Assembly: GCA_905214545.1 (NCBI GenBank)
Contig: CAJMMO010000007.1
Location: 1 to 6,212, forward strand
DNA length: 6,212 bases
Origin: an uncultured bacterium
Lineage (GTDB): Bacteria; Bacillota; Bacilli; Lactobacillales; Lactobacillaceae
Direction of reading: 5' to 3'
A program made the position numbers and the translations under genes. Below are positions 1-6,179 of this stretch, in pieces; within the stretch, counting starts at the first letter, position 1; each line of letters starts with the position of its first letter. The notes below the pieces were generated by a model. That model was not told where the DNA came from, made no database searches, and saw nothing but the letters and a program-made list of their open reading frames with translations.

Positions 1-63
1 TAAACGCGGCGGTCTGTAAAACCGCTCTCTCTGAGTTCGGTGGTTCGAATCCACTCTCCTCCA
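1..63 (+). tRNA. tRNA-Tyr (GTA), 5'-truncated by window edge
   Basis: Only the part from the end of the D arm onward is present. The anticodon stem GCGGT/ACCGC (9-13 with 21-25) closes the loop CTGTAAA, which puts anticodon GTA at 16-18. A long variable arm of about 13 bases (26-38) follows, as expected for a class II bacterial tRNA-Tyr. The T arm is GGTGG/TTCGAAT/CCACT (39-55), then the 3' acceptor strand CTCCTCC and discriminator A63. The 5' acceptor strand lies outside the window, so acceptor pairing cannot be checked. The apparent terminal CCA at 61-63 is acceptor sequence plus discriminator, not an encoded CCA tail. Confidence 0.95.
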
Positions 64-67
64 TAAT

Positions 68-138
68 AGGGATATAGTTTAAAGGTAGAACTACGGTCTC
101 CAAAACCGTCGGTGTGGGTTCAATTCCTACTATCCCTG
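68..138 (+). tRNA. tRNA-Trp (CCA)
   Basis: A full cloverleaf of 71 bases. The acceptor AGGGATA (68-74) pairs perfectly with TATCCCT (131-137), with discriminator G138. The anticodon CCA is at 100-102. The T arm is GTGGG/TTCAATT/CCTAC. Only four bases separate it from tRNA-Tyr. No CCA tail is encoded. Confidence 0.97.
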
Positions 139-150
139 TTTAAATTTTAT

Positions 151-224
151 GGCGGAATTGGTGAAGTGGTTAACACATCGGTTTGTGGATCCGACACACG
201 TGGGTTCGATTCCCACATTCCGCC
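151..224 (+). tRNA. tRNA-His (GTG)
   Basis: The acceptor GCGGAAT (152-158) pairs with ATTCCGC (217-223). G151 is the extra G at position -1 that histidyl-tRNA synthetase needs; it faces discriminator C224. The anticodon GTG is at 185-187. The top pair of the anticodon stem (31-39) is T-T. The T arm is GTGGG/TTCGATT/CCCAC. No CCA tail is encoded. Confidence 0.97.
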
Positions 225-231
225 CTAACAT

Positions 232-303
232 TGGGATATAGCCAAGTGGTAAGGCAATAGACTTTGACTCTATCATGCGCTGGTTCGAATCCAGCTATCC
301 CAA
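232..303 (+). tRNA. tRNA-Gln (TTG)
   Basis: The acceptor TGGGATA (232-238) pairs with TATCCCA (296-302), with discriminator A303. The anticodon stem ATAGA/TCTAT closes the loop CTTTGAC, giving anticodon TTG at 264-266. The weak T1-A72 pair is typical of tRNA-Gln and favours recognition by glutaminyl enzymes. No CCA tail is encoded. Confidence 0.97.
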
Positions 304-326
304 TTGTTTATCAATCTGAATATACT

Positions 327-397
<71 letters not shown>

Positions 398-431
398 TCC
401 ATACGGTTTAACCGTTTTAATTTAATACCAT

Positions 432-516
432 GGCGGTGTGGCGGAATTGGCAGACGCGTCAGACTCAAAATCTGGTGTCCTTTTTGGACGTATCGGTTCG
501 ACCCCGATCACCGCTA
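432..516 (+). tRNA. tRNA-Leu (CAA)
   Basis: A class II tRNA of 85 bases. The acceptor GGCGGTG (432-438) pairs with CACCGCT (509-515), ending in a G1-T72 wobble, with discriminator A516 as required for leucine identity. The D arm has the typical bacterial leucine signature (TGGCGGAATTGGCAGACGC, 439-457). The anticodon CAA is at 466-468 and reads UUG codons. A long variable arm lies between 476 and 491, and the T arm is ATCGG/TTCGACC/CCGAT. It is the last gene of the cluster, followed within 8 bases by a terminator. No CCA tail is encoded. Confidence 0.97.
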
Positions 517-523
517 TTAATTT

Positions 524-556
524 AAAAGCTCACTTTCTTGCAAGTGAGCTTTTTTT
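524..556 (+). terminator. Rho-independent terminator of the tRNA cluster
   Basis: A perfect 10-bp stem, AAGCTCACTT (526-535) with AAGTGAGCTT (542-551), can extend by two A-T pairs outward. It has a 6-base loop and runs into seven consecutive T residues (550-556). It starts 8 bases after tRNA-Leu and separates the tRNA operon from the LTA genes. Confidence 0.93.
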
Positions 557-566
557 GTGCCCAAAA

Positions 567-595
567 TTGCATGATTTTTCTCAGATCCTTATAAT
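567..595 (+). promoter_or_regulatory. Sigma-A promoter for the glycolipid-anchor operon
   Basis: The -10 element is the exact consensus TATAAT (590-595). Seventeen bases upstream is TTGCAT (567-572), which matches only the TTG half of the -35 consensus. Transcription would start near 602, giving a very short leader of about 18 bases that contains only the ribosome binding site TTGGAGG (607-613), six bases before the ATG at 620. The promoter lies just past the tRNA terminator, so the genes have their own transcription start. Confidence 0.75.
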
Positions 596-619
596 GAAAA
601 GAAGTATTGGAGGCATTTA

Positions 620-1786
620 ATGAATATTGGCATTTTTACCGACACCTATTTCCCCCAAGTCAGCGGGGTCGCTACTTCGATTCAGACCTTGACCGCTGCC
701 TTGGAGGCCCAGGGCAATAACGTCTTTATTTTTACGACCACCGACCCCCATGTTGAAAAGGGGACGGTGGAGCCCAACATCTTCCGCTTTGGCAGCGTGC
801 CCTTTATTTCCTTTACGGACCGGCGCGTCGCCCTGCGGGGTATGTTTGAGGCTGCGACGGTCGCTAAAAAGGCCAAGCTCGACATCGTCCACACCCAGAC
901 CGAGTTTTCAATGGGCGCGATCGGCAAGCACGTCGCCCACCAGCTGAAAATTCCGGCCGTGCACACCTACCACACGATGTATGAGGACTACCTCCACTAT
1001 GTCTTAAATGGCCACTTATTAAAGCCGGTGCACGTCAAGGCCTTCACCCGGGCCTACCTGCACAACATGGACGGCGTCATCGCGCCAGCCCCGCGTGTAG
1101 AAAAGCTCTTAAACCGCTACGAGATTAAAATCCCGATCAAGGTCATTCCGACCGGGGCCGACGTCGTCGGCATCAACGAGACGCCTAAACGAGACGTGCG
1201 GCCGGAGCTGGGCTTAAAGCCCGATGACTTAGTCCTTTTGACCCTTTCGCGGATCGCCTCGGAAAAAAAGATCGGCGATATCCTCTCCGTCATGCCGGAG
1301 ATCGTCGCCCGCTTCCCAAAGGCCAAGCTCGTCATCGCCGGCGACGGCCCGGACGTCGACGAACTCAAGGCCCAAGTCGAACGGCTGACTCTGGAAGACT
1401 GTGTCATCTTTGCCGGGCCAATCCCGCACGAAGACACGGGCAACTACTACCGGATGGCCGACTTGTTTGTGTCAGCTAGTGACACCGAGACCCAGGGCTT
1501 AACCTACATTGAGGCCCTGTCGGCAGGCACGCCTTGTGTGGTCTATAAGACCGACTACACCGACTATGTCTACGACCAGCCAGAATTAGGCAGCACCTTT
1601 GAAACCAAGCGGCAGATGCTGCAGGAGATCCTGTCGTATTTGGAGCGCGGGCAGCGCAAGGTGCACCCGCAAGTGCTGGCCGACAAGATGCAAGTTTTGT
1701 CGGCTGAACACTTTGGCAGCGAAGTAAGTTCTTTTTACCGAGAGACAATCGCAAGATTTAAGCAAAAAGAGGCAAGCAATGATTAG
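620..1786 (+). CDS. lafA: GT4 glycosyltransferase, probable 1,2-diacylglycerol 3-alpha-glucosyltransferase (LafA-like)
   Basis: Probably transfers glucose from UDP-glucose to diacylglycerol at the inner membrane face, the first step of the LTA glycolipid anchor. The 388-residue GT-B protein begins with the GT4 start GIFTDTYFPQVSGVATS (residues 4-20). The block HTYHTMYEDYLHY (115-127) is characteristic of bacterial monoglucosyl-diacylglycerol synthases. The C-terminal donor domain has TLSRIASEKK (208-217), GDGPD (241-245) and the EX7E motif, with Glu290 and Glu298. There is no signal peptide or membrane span, as expected for a peripheral enzyme. The start is fixed by GGAGG six bases upstream. 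The gene overlaps the next by 8 bases. The sugar and acceptor are inferred from family and context; a GT4 enzyme with another lipid acceptor is the alternative. Confidence 0.9.
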   Translation: MNIGIFTDTYFPQVSGVATSIQTLTAALEAQGNNVFIFTTTDPHVEKGTVEPNIFRFGSVPFISFTDRRVALRGMFEAATVAKKAKLDIVHTQTEFSMGAIGKHVAHQLKIPAVHTYHTMYEDYLHYVLNGHLLKPVHVKAFTRAYLHNMDGVIAPAPRVEKLLNRYEIKIPIKVIPTGADVVGINETPKRDVRPELGLKPDDLVLLTLSRIASEKKIGDILSVMPEIVARFPKAKLVIAGDGPDVDELKAQVERLTLEDCVIFAGPIPHEDTGNYYRMADLFVSASDTETQGLTYIEALSAGTPCVVYKTDYTDYVYDQPELGSTFETKRQMLQEILSYLERGQRKVHPQVLADKMQVLSAEHFGSEVSSFYRETIARFKQKEASND

Positions 1787-2822
1787 AATCAATATGTTTT
1801 CACAGGCCGACTCCGTTGCCGGCCAGGGCGTGGGCTCTGCTTATAACGAGCTGATCAAGCTGATGCGCACCCGTCTGATCGACGACTTCTACGTCACCAT
1901 CAACAAGTATGGCAAAAGCGATTTGACCCACTACCACACGATCAACCCGACTTATTTTGCCAACAGCTTTTCGCCTGCGCGCGGCCGCAAGATCGGCTAC
2001 GTCCACTTTTTGCCGGAGACTTTGGAAGGGTCGATCAACCTGCCTAAGCCTGCCAAGGCCGTTTTCTACAAGTACGTCATCGACTTTTACAAGCGGATGG
2101 ACCAGATTGTCGTCGTGAACCCGATCTTCATTCCAAAGCTCGTCAAGTACGGCATTCCGGAAGACAAGGTCAAATATATCCCGAACTTCGTCGCCAAAAG
2201 CGAGTTCTACACCGAAAGCGCCGACCAAAAGCGGGCCTTCCGTAAAAAGCTGGGGATCGCCGAGGACAAGTTTGTCGTCTTAGGCGACGGCCAGGTCCAG
2301 CAGCGCAAGGGCGTGGACGACTTCGTCAAACTGGCTGAAGCCAACCCCGACCTGCAGTTCATCTGGGCCGGCGGCTTTTCCTTCGGCAAGCTGACCGACG
2401 GCTACGACCACTACAAGCAGATCGTGGACAACCCGCCGAAGAACTTGAAGTTCACCGGCATCATCCCGCGCGAGCAGCTGGTCGACTACCTGAACATGGC
2501 TGACTTGTTCCTGCTGCCGTCGTTTGACGAGCTGTTCCCGATGTCCGTGCTGGAGGCCTTCTCCTGCGGCACGCCGGTCTTGCTGCGCTCGCTGCCGCTG
2601 TACGAAGCCATCATCTCGGGCTACTACATGTCCGGCAAAGACTTCGACGAGCTCAATGCTCAATTGAAAAAGGCTGCCAGCGACAAAAACCTGCTCCAGC
2701 GCTACACCAACTTATCTAACCAGGCCAGTGCCCAGTATTCAGAAGACCACCTGGCTCAAATTTGGCGCGCCTTTTACACAGAGCAGTACGAAATCGGCAA
2801 GAGACTGGGTCAGATCAAGTAA
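1779..2822 (+). CDS. lafB: GT4 glycosyltransferase, probable second sugar transferase of the LTA anchor (LafB-like)
   Basis: Probably adds the second hexose to monoglucosyl-diacylglycerol. In lactobacilli and Listeria this sugar is usually alpha-1,2-galactose, made by LafB. The 347-residue GT-B protein has a glycine-rich N-terminal acceptor loop (AGQGVGS, residues 14-20). The donor site shows GDGQVQQRKG (169-178) and the EX7E motif in DELFPMSVLEAF, with Glu251 and Glu259. It is shorter than the preceding enzyme and lacks its HTYHTMYEDY block, so it is a distinct subfamily and not a recent duplicate. Its ATG lies inside the end of the upstream gene (shared ATGATTAG) and is preceded by AAGAGG six bases away. 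The next in-frame ATG (1794) has no ribosome binding site. The exact sugar cannot be read from sequence. Confidence 0.87.
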   Translation: MIRINMFSQADSVAGQGVGSAYNELIKLMRTRLIDDFYVTINKYGKSDLTHYHTINPTYFANSFSPARGRKIGYVHFLPETLEGSINLPKPAKAVFYKYVIDFYKRMDQIVVVNPIFIPKLVKYGIPEDKVKYIPNFVAKSEFYTESADQKRAFRKKLGIAEDKFVVLGDGQVQQRKGVDDFVKLAEANPDLQFIWAGGFSFGKLTDGYDHYKQIVDNPPKNLKFTGIIPREQLVDYLNMADLFLLPSFDELFPMSVLEAFSCGTPVLLRSLPLYEAIISGYYMSGKDFDELNAQLKKAASDKNLLQRYTNLSNQASAQYSEDHLAQIWRAFYTEQYEIGKRLGQIK

Positions 2823-3841
2823 TGAAGAAATCACACTTAATCGGCGTTTTAGTAGTGCTTTTGATCAGCGGCTTTGTCTTATACCGCGACTTGCACAACA
2901 CGCCTGTTAACGAATTAAAAAAAGCGGCCGGCTCTCTCAACTGGGGATGGCTGCTTTTTGTCTTATTAATCGTGCTCGCCGCCTTCTTCTGCGAGGCCGG
3001 CATCCTGGCGACGCTGGCGCACCGGCAAGGCGACGGCCGCAAGAGCGCCTGGGGCTTCATCAGGATCCCCTGGATTCAGGCTCTGTTTAACGCCATCACC
3101 CCGATGTCGACGGGCGGCCAGCCTTCGCAGCTGGTAGCTTTTGTCCAGATGGGGGTCGAAGGCGGCCGGGCGACGTCTTTGCTTTTGATGAAGTTTATCA
3201 TCTACCAGGTCGTCGTCCTCATCGCCTACCTGATCGCGATCTTTTCGGGCTTTGGCCTAGTCATGACGAAGTTTAAGGCTCTGGCCGTCTTCATCATGAT
3301 CGGCTTTTTAATCCACCTGACTTCCATTGCCTTCCTGCTAGCCGTCATGTTCGCCTACCGTTTTACCAAAAAAACGGCCAAAGCACTGTTCCGGCTGCTG
3401 CGCAAAATGATCAGCGCCCAGCGGGTCGACAAGTGGGAGCAGGCCACCATGGCCAAGATCGACACCTTTTACCAGGAAGGGCAGAAGCTGAAGCGGGAAA
3501 AACGCAAGCTGGTGATTGCGACCAGCCTGACGGTCTTGCAGATGCTGTGCTTTTACTCAGTGCCTTACTTTGTCTTGCTGGCGCTCAACGTGCCGTCGTC
3601 TTGGTTTGCCGTCACGCGGATGAACGTTTTGATCACGCTGTTTATGGCAATTGTCCCGATTCCGGGGGCCAGCGGCGGGGCGGAATACAGCTTCCAGACC
3701 CTTTTTTCCACATTCATCGCGTCATCTTCCAAGTTGGTGCTCGCCATGTTCATCTGGCGGTTTGCCACTTACTTTTTCGGGATGATCCTCGGCATTTTCG
3801 GCTGGAGCTTTAAACCTAAGAAAGTCCAAAGAATCGAGTAA
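2822..3841 (+). CDS. Flippase-like integral membrane protein, LPG_synthase_TM / UPF0104 family
   Basis: A 339-residue polytopic protein of the family that also forms the membrane domain of MprF. Hydrophobic segments lie near residues 6-21, 42-65, 119-148, 153-179, 229-255, 265-282 and 304-328. The family's two conserved loops are present: NAITPMSTGGQP (90-101) and PIPGASGGAEY (279-289). A basic, probably cytoplasmic loop (181-229) separates the two halves. I place the start at the ATG at 2822, whose A is also the last base of the upstream TAA. A TTG 60 bases further upstream would add a polar extension and is unlikely. No ribosome binding site precedes 2822, so translation probably depends on coupling. 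Lying between anchor synthesis genes and LtaS, it may flip the glycolipid anchor; that role is inferred. Confidence 0.85.
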   Translation: MKKSHLIGVLVVLLISGFVLYRDLHNTPVNELKKAAGSLNWGWLLFVLLIVLAAFFCEAGILATLAHRQGDGRKSAWGFIRIPWIQALFNAITPMSTGGQPSQLVAFVQMGVEGGRATSLLLMKFIIYQVVVLIAYLIAIFSGFGLVMTKFKALAVFIMIGFLIHLTSIAFLLAVMFAYRFTKKTAKALFRLLRKMISAQRVDKWEQATMAKIDTFYQEGQKLKREKRKLVIATSLTVLQMLCFYSVPYFVLLALNVPSSWFAVTRMNVLITLFMAIVPIPGASGGAEYSFQTLFSTFIASSSKLVLAMFIWRFATYFFGMILGIFGWSFKPKKVQRIE

Positions 3842-3846
3842 ACAAG

Positions 3847-3876
3847 TTCACTTTTATAGCCATTTAATAGTACTAT
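3847..3876 (+). promoter_or_regulatory. Possible weak promoter for ltaS
   Basis: In the only sizeable gap of the cluster, TTCACT (3847-3852; four of six consensus bases) is followed after 18 bases by TACTAT (3871-3876). The same -10 hexamer is used by the strong promoter at the right edge of the window. No terminator is visible between the upstream gene and ltaS, so readthrough from the upstream promoter is also expected. Confidence 0.4.
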
Positions 3877-3911
3877 AGGGAGTCAGAAACCATTTTTAGG
3901 GGAGGTATCCC

Positions 3912-5987
3912 ATGTCCAGGGTGAAAAATTTTTATCACTGGCTGACTAGAACCAAACTAGGCTTTTTTGCCTTTGCGGTCGTCCTTTTTTGGCTCAAAAC
4001 TTATTTTATTTATTTGACCAAGTTTAATCTGGGCGTCGTCGGTTCGATGCAGCGCTTTCTGCTTTTGTTCAACCCGCTGCCGGCCGCCATTTTGCTGATC
4101 GGCATCGGCCTGTTCTTCAAGGGCCGCAAGTCCTACTGGATTATGGTGGTCATCATCGCCATCTTGTCGACCTGGCTATTTGCCAATATCCTTTACTACC
4201 GCGAGTTTTCCGACTTCTTGTCGGTTTCAATTATCAAAACTTCCGGCTCCACCTCTGATAACCTGGGGAAAAGTATTGTGGGGATCTTGCTGCCAAGCGA
4301 CTTTTGGGCTTTCGGGGATGTTATAGCCGACATCCTGCTGTTAGCCTTTAAGGTCTTCAAGATCGACGTGCGGCCGCTGCAGCTCAAGGTGGCAGCGGTC
4401 ATCGAACTGGTCGCTTGCTGCTTATTTGCAAGCAACCTCCTCATGGCGCAAAAAGACCGCTCCGGCCTTTTGACCAGAACCTTCGACAACAACTACATTG
4501 TCAAATACCTGGGGATTAACGCCTACGCGGTTTACGACGGGGTAAAGTCTGCCCAAGCCAACGCGGTCATGGCCAAGGCCAACCGCTCTGACACGGACAC
4601 CGTGCGCCAGTACATTAAAAAGCACCAGGTCCCGGCAGCCGTCCAATACACCGGCGTCGCCCGCGGCAAGAACATCCTGGTCATCCACCTGGAGAGTTTC
4701 CAGCAATTTTTGATCGACTATAAGTGGCAGGGCAAGGAGTTAACTCCGAACCTGAACCGGATTTACCATGCCTCCGACACGATTGCCTTTGACAACTTCT
4801 TTAACCAAGTCGGCCAAGGCAAGACTTCGGACGCCGAAATGATGCTGGAAAACTCTATTTTCGGCCTGCAGTCAGGCTCTGCGATGTCCAGCTACGGCAC
4901 TTCCAACACCTTTGAAAGCGCCCCGGCCATTTTGCACCAGCAAGCAGGCTACACGACTGCCGTCATGCACGGCGGTGCCGGCTCATTCTGGAACCGGGAC
5001 AACGCCTACAAGTCGTTCGGCTACCAATACTTCATGCCGCTTTCTTACTATAAGAACAAGAAGAGCTACTACAATGGCTACGGCATCAAAGACAAGATCT
5101 TTTTTGCCCAATCCATCAAGTACATCGAACGCCTGCCGCAGCCGTTCTATTTGAAGATGATTACGGTCACCAACCACTACCCGTACGAGCTGTCTAAAGA
5201 AGACCAGACCATCGAAAAGACTGACACTGGGGATAAGACTGTGGACGGTTATGTCCAAACGGCCCACTACCTCGACCAGTCCATCGGCGAACTGATGCAC
5301 TGGCTCCACGCTACGGGGATGGATAAGAAGACCTTGGTCATGTTCTACGGCGACCACTACGGCATTTCTGGCAACCACCACAAGGCTTCGGCCCAGTTAT
5401 TGGGTAAAAAGTCGTTTAACGATTTTGACAACCTGCAATTCCAGCGGGTGCCTTTGATGTTCCACATGCCGGGCTTAAAAGGCGGGATCAACCACACCTA
5501 CGGCGGTGAAATCGACGTCTTGCCGACTCTGCTGAACCTGGTCGGTGTCAAGGACACGGATACGATCCAGTTCGGCCACGACTTGCTTTCGCCGAACCGG
5601 CCGCAGATCGTCGCCCAGAGAAACGGCGACTTTGTCACGCCGAAATACAGCAAGATTACTGGCAATTACTACTACACTAAGACCGGCAAACGGATCAAGC
5701 ACCCGACCGGCAAGGTAAAACGCGAGCTGGAGTACGACTCTAACTACGTGACTAGTGAACTGTCCCTGTCTGACCGTGTGATTACCGGGAACTTGCTGCG
5801 CTTTTACAAGCCGACCTGGTTTAAGACGGTCAACCGGAAGGACCACAACTATAAAAAGAAGCAGGCTTTGAAGCGGCTGCGCAAGGAAAGCGTCTCGAGC
5901 AAGACCAGTTTATGGTATAAAAACGGGCGCAAGACGACGCAGGACGACTTTAAGACCGATGCGCCAGAATTAAATCAAGAAAAATAA
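3912..5987 (+). CDS. ltaS: Lipoteichoic acid synthase (LtaS), sulfatase-fold glycerol phosphate polymerase
   Basis: Polymerises glycerol phosphate from phosphatidylglycerol onto the glycolipid anchor outside the membrane. Five hydrophobic segments occupy about residues 16-36, 46-68, 74-93, 120-147 and 157-178, followed by the extracellular sulfatase-fold domain. Numbering runs six ahead of S. aureus LtaS at most sites. Metal and catalytic residues are Glu261 (HLESF), Thr305 (GQGKTSD), Asp481 and His482 (YGDHYGISGNH). Substrate-site residues His353, Trp360 and Arg362 (SFWNRD), His422 (TNHYPY) and Ser486 are kept, but the position matching S. aureus Asp349 is Gly355. AYA (204-206) and AQA/ANA (214-218) just after the membrane part could be signal peptidase sites. 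At 691 residues it is longer than the S. aureus protein (646), mostly by a basic C-terminal tail. GGGGAGG (3899-3905) fixes the start. Confidence 0.96.
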   Translation: MSRVKNFYHWLTRTKLGFFAFAVVLFWLKTYFIYLTKFNLGVVGSMQRFLLLFNPLPAAILLIGIGLFFKGRKSYWIMVVIIAILSTWLFANILYYREFSDFLSVSIIKTSGSTSDNLGKSIVGILLPSDFWAFGDVIADILLLAFKVFKIDVRPLQLKVAAVIELVACCLFASNLLMAQKDRSGLLTRTFDNNYIVKYLGINAYAVYDGVKSAQANAVMAKANRSDTDTVRQYIKKHQVPAAVQYTGVARGKNILVIHLESFQQFLIDYKWQGKELTPNLNRIYHASDTIAFDNFFNQVGQGKTSDAEMMLENSIFGLQSGSAMSSYGTSNTFESAPAILHQQAGYTTAVMHGGAGSFWNRDNAYKSFGYQYFMPLSYYKNKKSYYNGYGIKDKIFFAQSIKYIERLPQPFYLKMITVTNHYPYELSKEDQTIEKTDTGDKTVDGYVQTAHYLDQSIGELMHWLHATGMDKKTLVMFYGDHYGISGNHHKASAQLLGKKSFNDFDNLQFQRVPLMFHMPGLKGGINHTYGGEIDVLPTLLNLVGVKDTDTIQFGHDLLSPNRPQIVAQRNGDFVTPKYSKITGNYYYTKTGKRIKHPTGKVKRELEYDSNYVTSELSLSDRVITGNLLRFYKPTWFKTVNRKDHNYKKKQALKRLRKESVSSKTSLWYKNGRKTTQDDFKTDAPELNQEK

Positions 5988-6000
5988 TTAAAATTAAATG

Positions 6001-6028
6001 AAAGCAGGCCCTAGCGGCCTGCTTTTTT
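6001..6028 (+). terminator. Rho-independent terminator after ltaS
   Basis: The perfect 10-bp stem AAAGCAGGCC (6001-6010) with GGCCTGCTTT (6016-6025) has a 5-base loop and runs into T6023-6028. It begins 13 bases after the ltaS stop codon and ends the LTA cluster. The A run on the other flank is short (three A), so it is mainly a rightward terminator. Confidence 0.95.
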
Positions 6029-6037
6029 GTTGAACAA

Positions 6038-6055
6038 TTGTCCACAGGTGGACAA
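6038..6055. promoter_or_regulatory. Perfect 18-bp inverted repeat, operator-like
   Basis: TTGTCCAC and GTGGACAA form 8-bp arms around a 2-base centre (AG). With so short a loop it is unlikely to act as an RNA hairpin and looks more like a binding site for a dimeric protein. The left half, TTGTCCACA, is one base from the DnaA-box consensus TTATCCACA. It lies just past the ltaS terminator, about 90 bases upstream of the -35 of the next promoter. No cognate regulator is encoded in the window. Confidence 0.5.
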
Positions 6056-6114
6056 AAACGAACCATATTTCAGTGAACAATACACTACTTGTGCATAATA
6101 AATATTAGGAAACG

Positions 6115-6131
6115 AAAAATACTGTATTTTT
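6115..6131. promoter_or_regulatory. Perfect 17-bp AT-rich inverted repeat upstream of a promoter
   Basis: AAAAATAC and GTATTTTT form 8-bp arms around a single T. It ends 13 bases upstream of the -35 at 6145, a place where activators or UP-element-like A/T tracts act. The sequence is consistent with an operator for a dimeric regulator, but which one cannot be told from the window. Confidence 0.45.
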
Positions 6132-6144
6132 AGGCGGAAAATTG

Positions 6145-6173
6145 TTGACGATTAGGACAAGAGCGTGTACTAT
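6145..6173 (+). promoter_or_regulatory. Strong sigma-A promoter facing out of the window
   Basis: TTGACG (6145-6150; five of six consensus bases) and TACTAT (6168-6173; five of six) are separated by the ideal 17 bases. A/T-rich DNA lies upstream. Transcription would start near 6180 and run out of the window. This is the best-matched -35/-10 pair seen here and serves an unseen downstream gene or RNA. Confidence 0.75.
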
Positions 6174-6179
6174 TAATAA

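Noticed and set aside
403..418. ACGG-TTTAA-CCGT hairpin followed by T's between tRNA-Cys and tRNA-Leu, as a terminator
   Set aside because: The stem is only 4 bp and the T run short. It sits inside a tRNA operon and is more likely spacer or a processing element.
438..620. 60-codon open frame on the plus strand
   Set aside because: It begins inside tRNA-Leu, runs through the terminator and promoter, and has no ribosome binding site or recognisable protein features.
1800..2228. 142-codon minus-strand open frame, and similar ones at 2280-2663, 4983-5381 and 5475-5846
   Set aside because: They lie entirely opposite clear glycosyltransferase or ltaS coding sequence. Their length follows from the strong G/C third-position bias of the real genes, which removes stops on the other strand. 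Their translations are low-complexity and V/D/R-rich.
2762..2821. Upstream TTG start that would lengthen the flippase-like protein by 20 residues
   Set aside because: The added stretch is polar and arginine-rich, overlaps the upstream gene by 61 bases and has no ribosome binding site. The ATG at 2822 places the first membrane span at the N-terminus, as usual in the family.
3433..3813. 126-codon plus-strand frame inside the flippase-like gene
   Set aside because: It is a shifted-frame shadow of the membrane protein, which has conserved family motifs in its own frame. No ribosome binding site is seen.
6115..6131. LexA/SOS box, because CTGTAT appears in the palindrome
   Set aside because: That half-site belongs to the E. 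coli-type LexA. Firmicute LexA sites follow CGAAC-N4-GTTCG, which is absent here.
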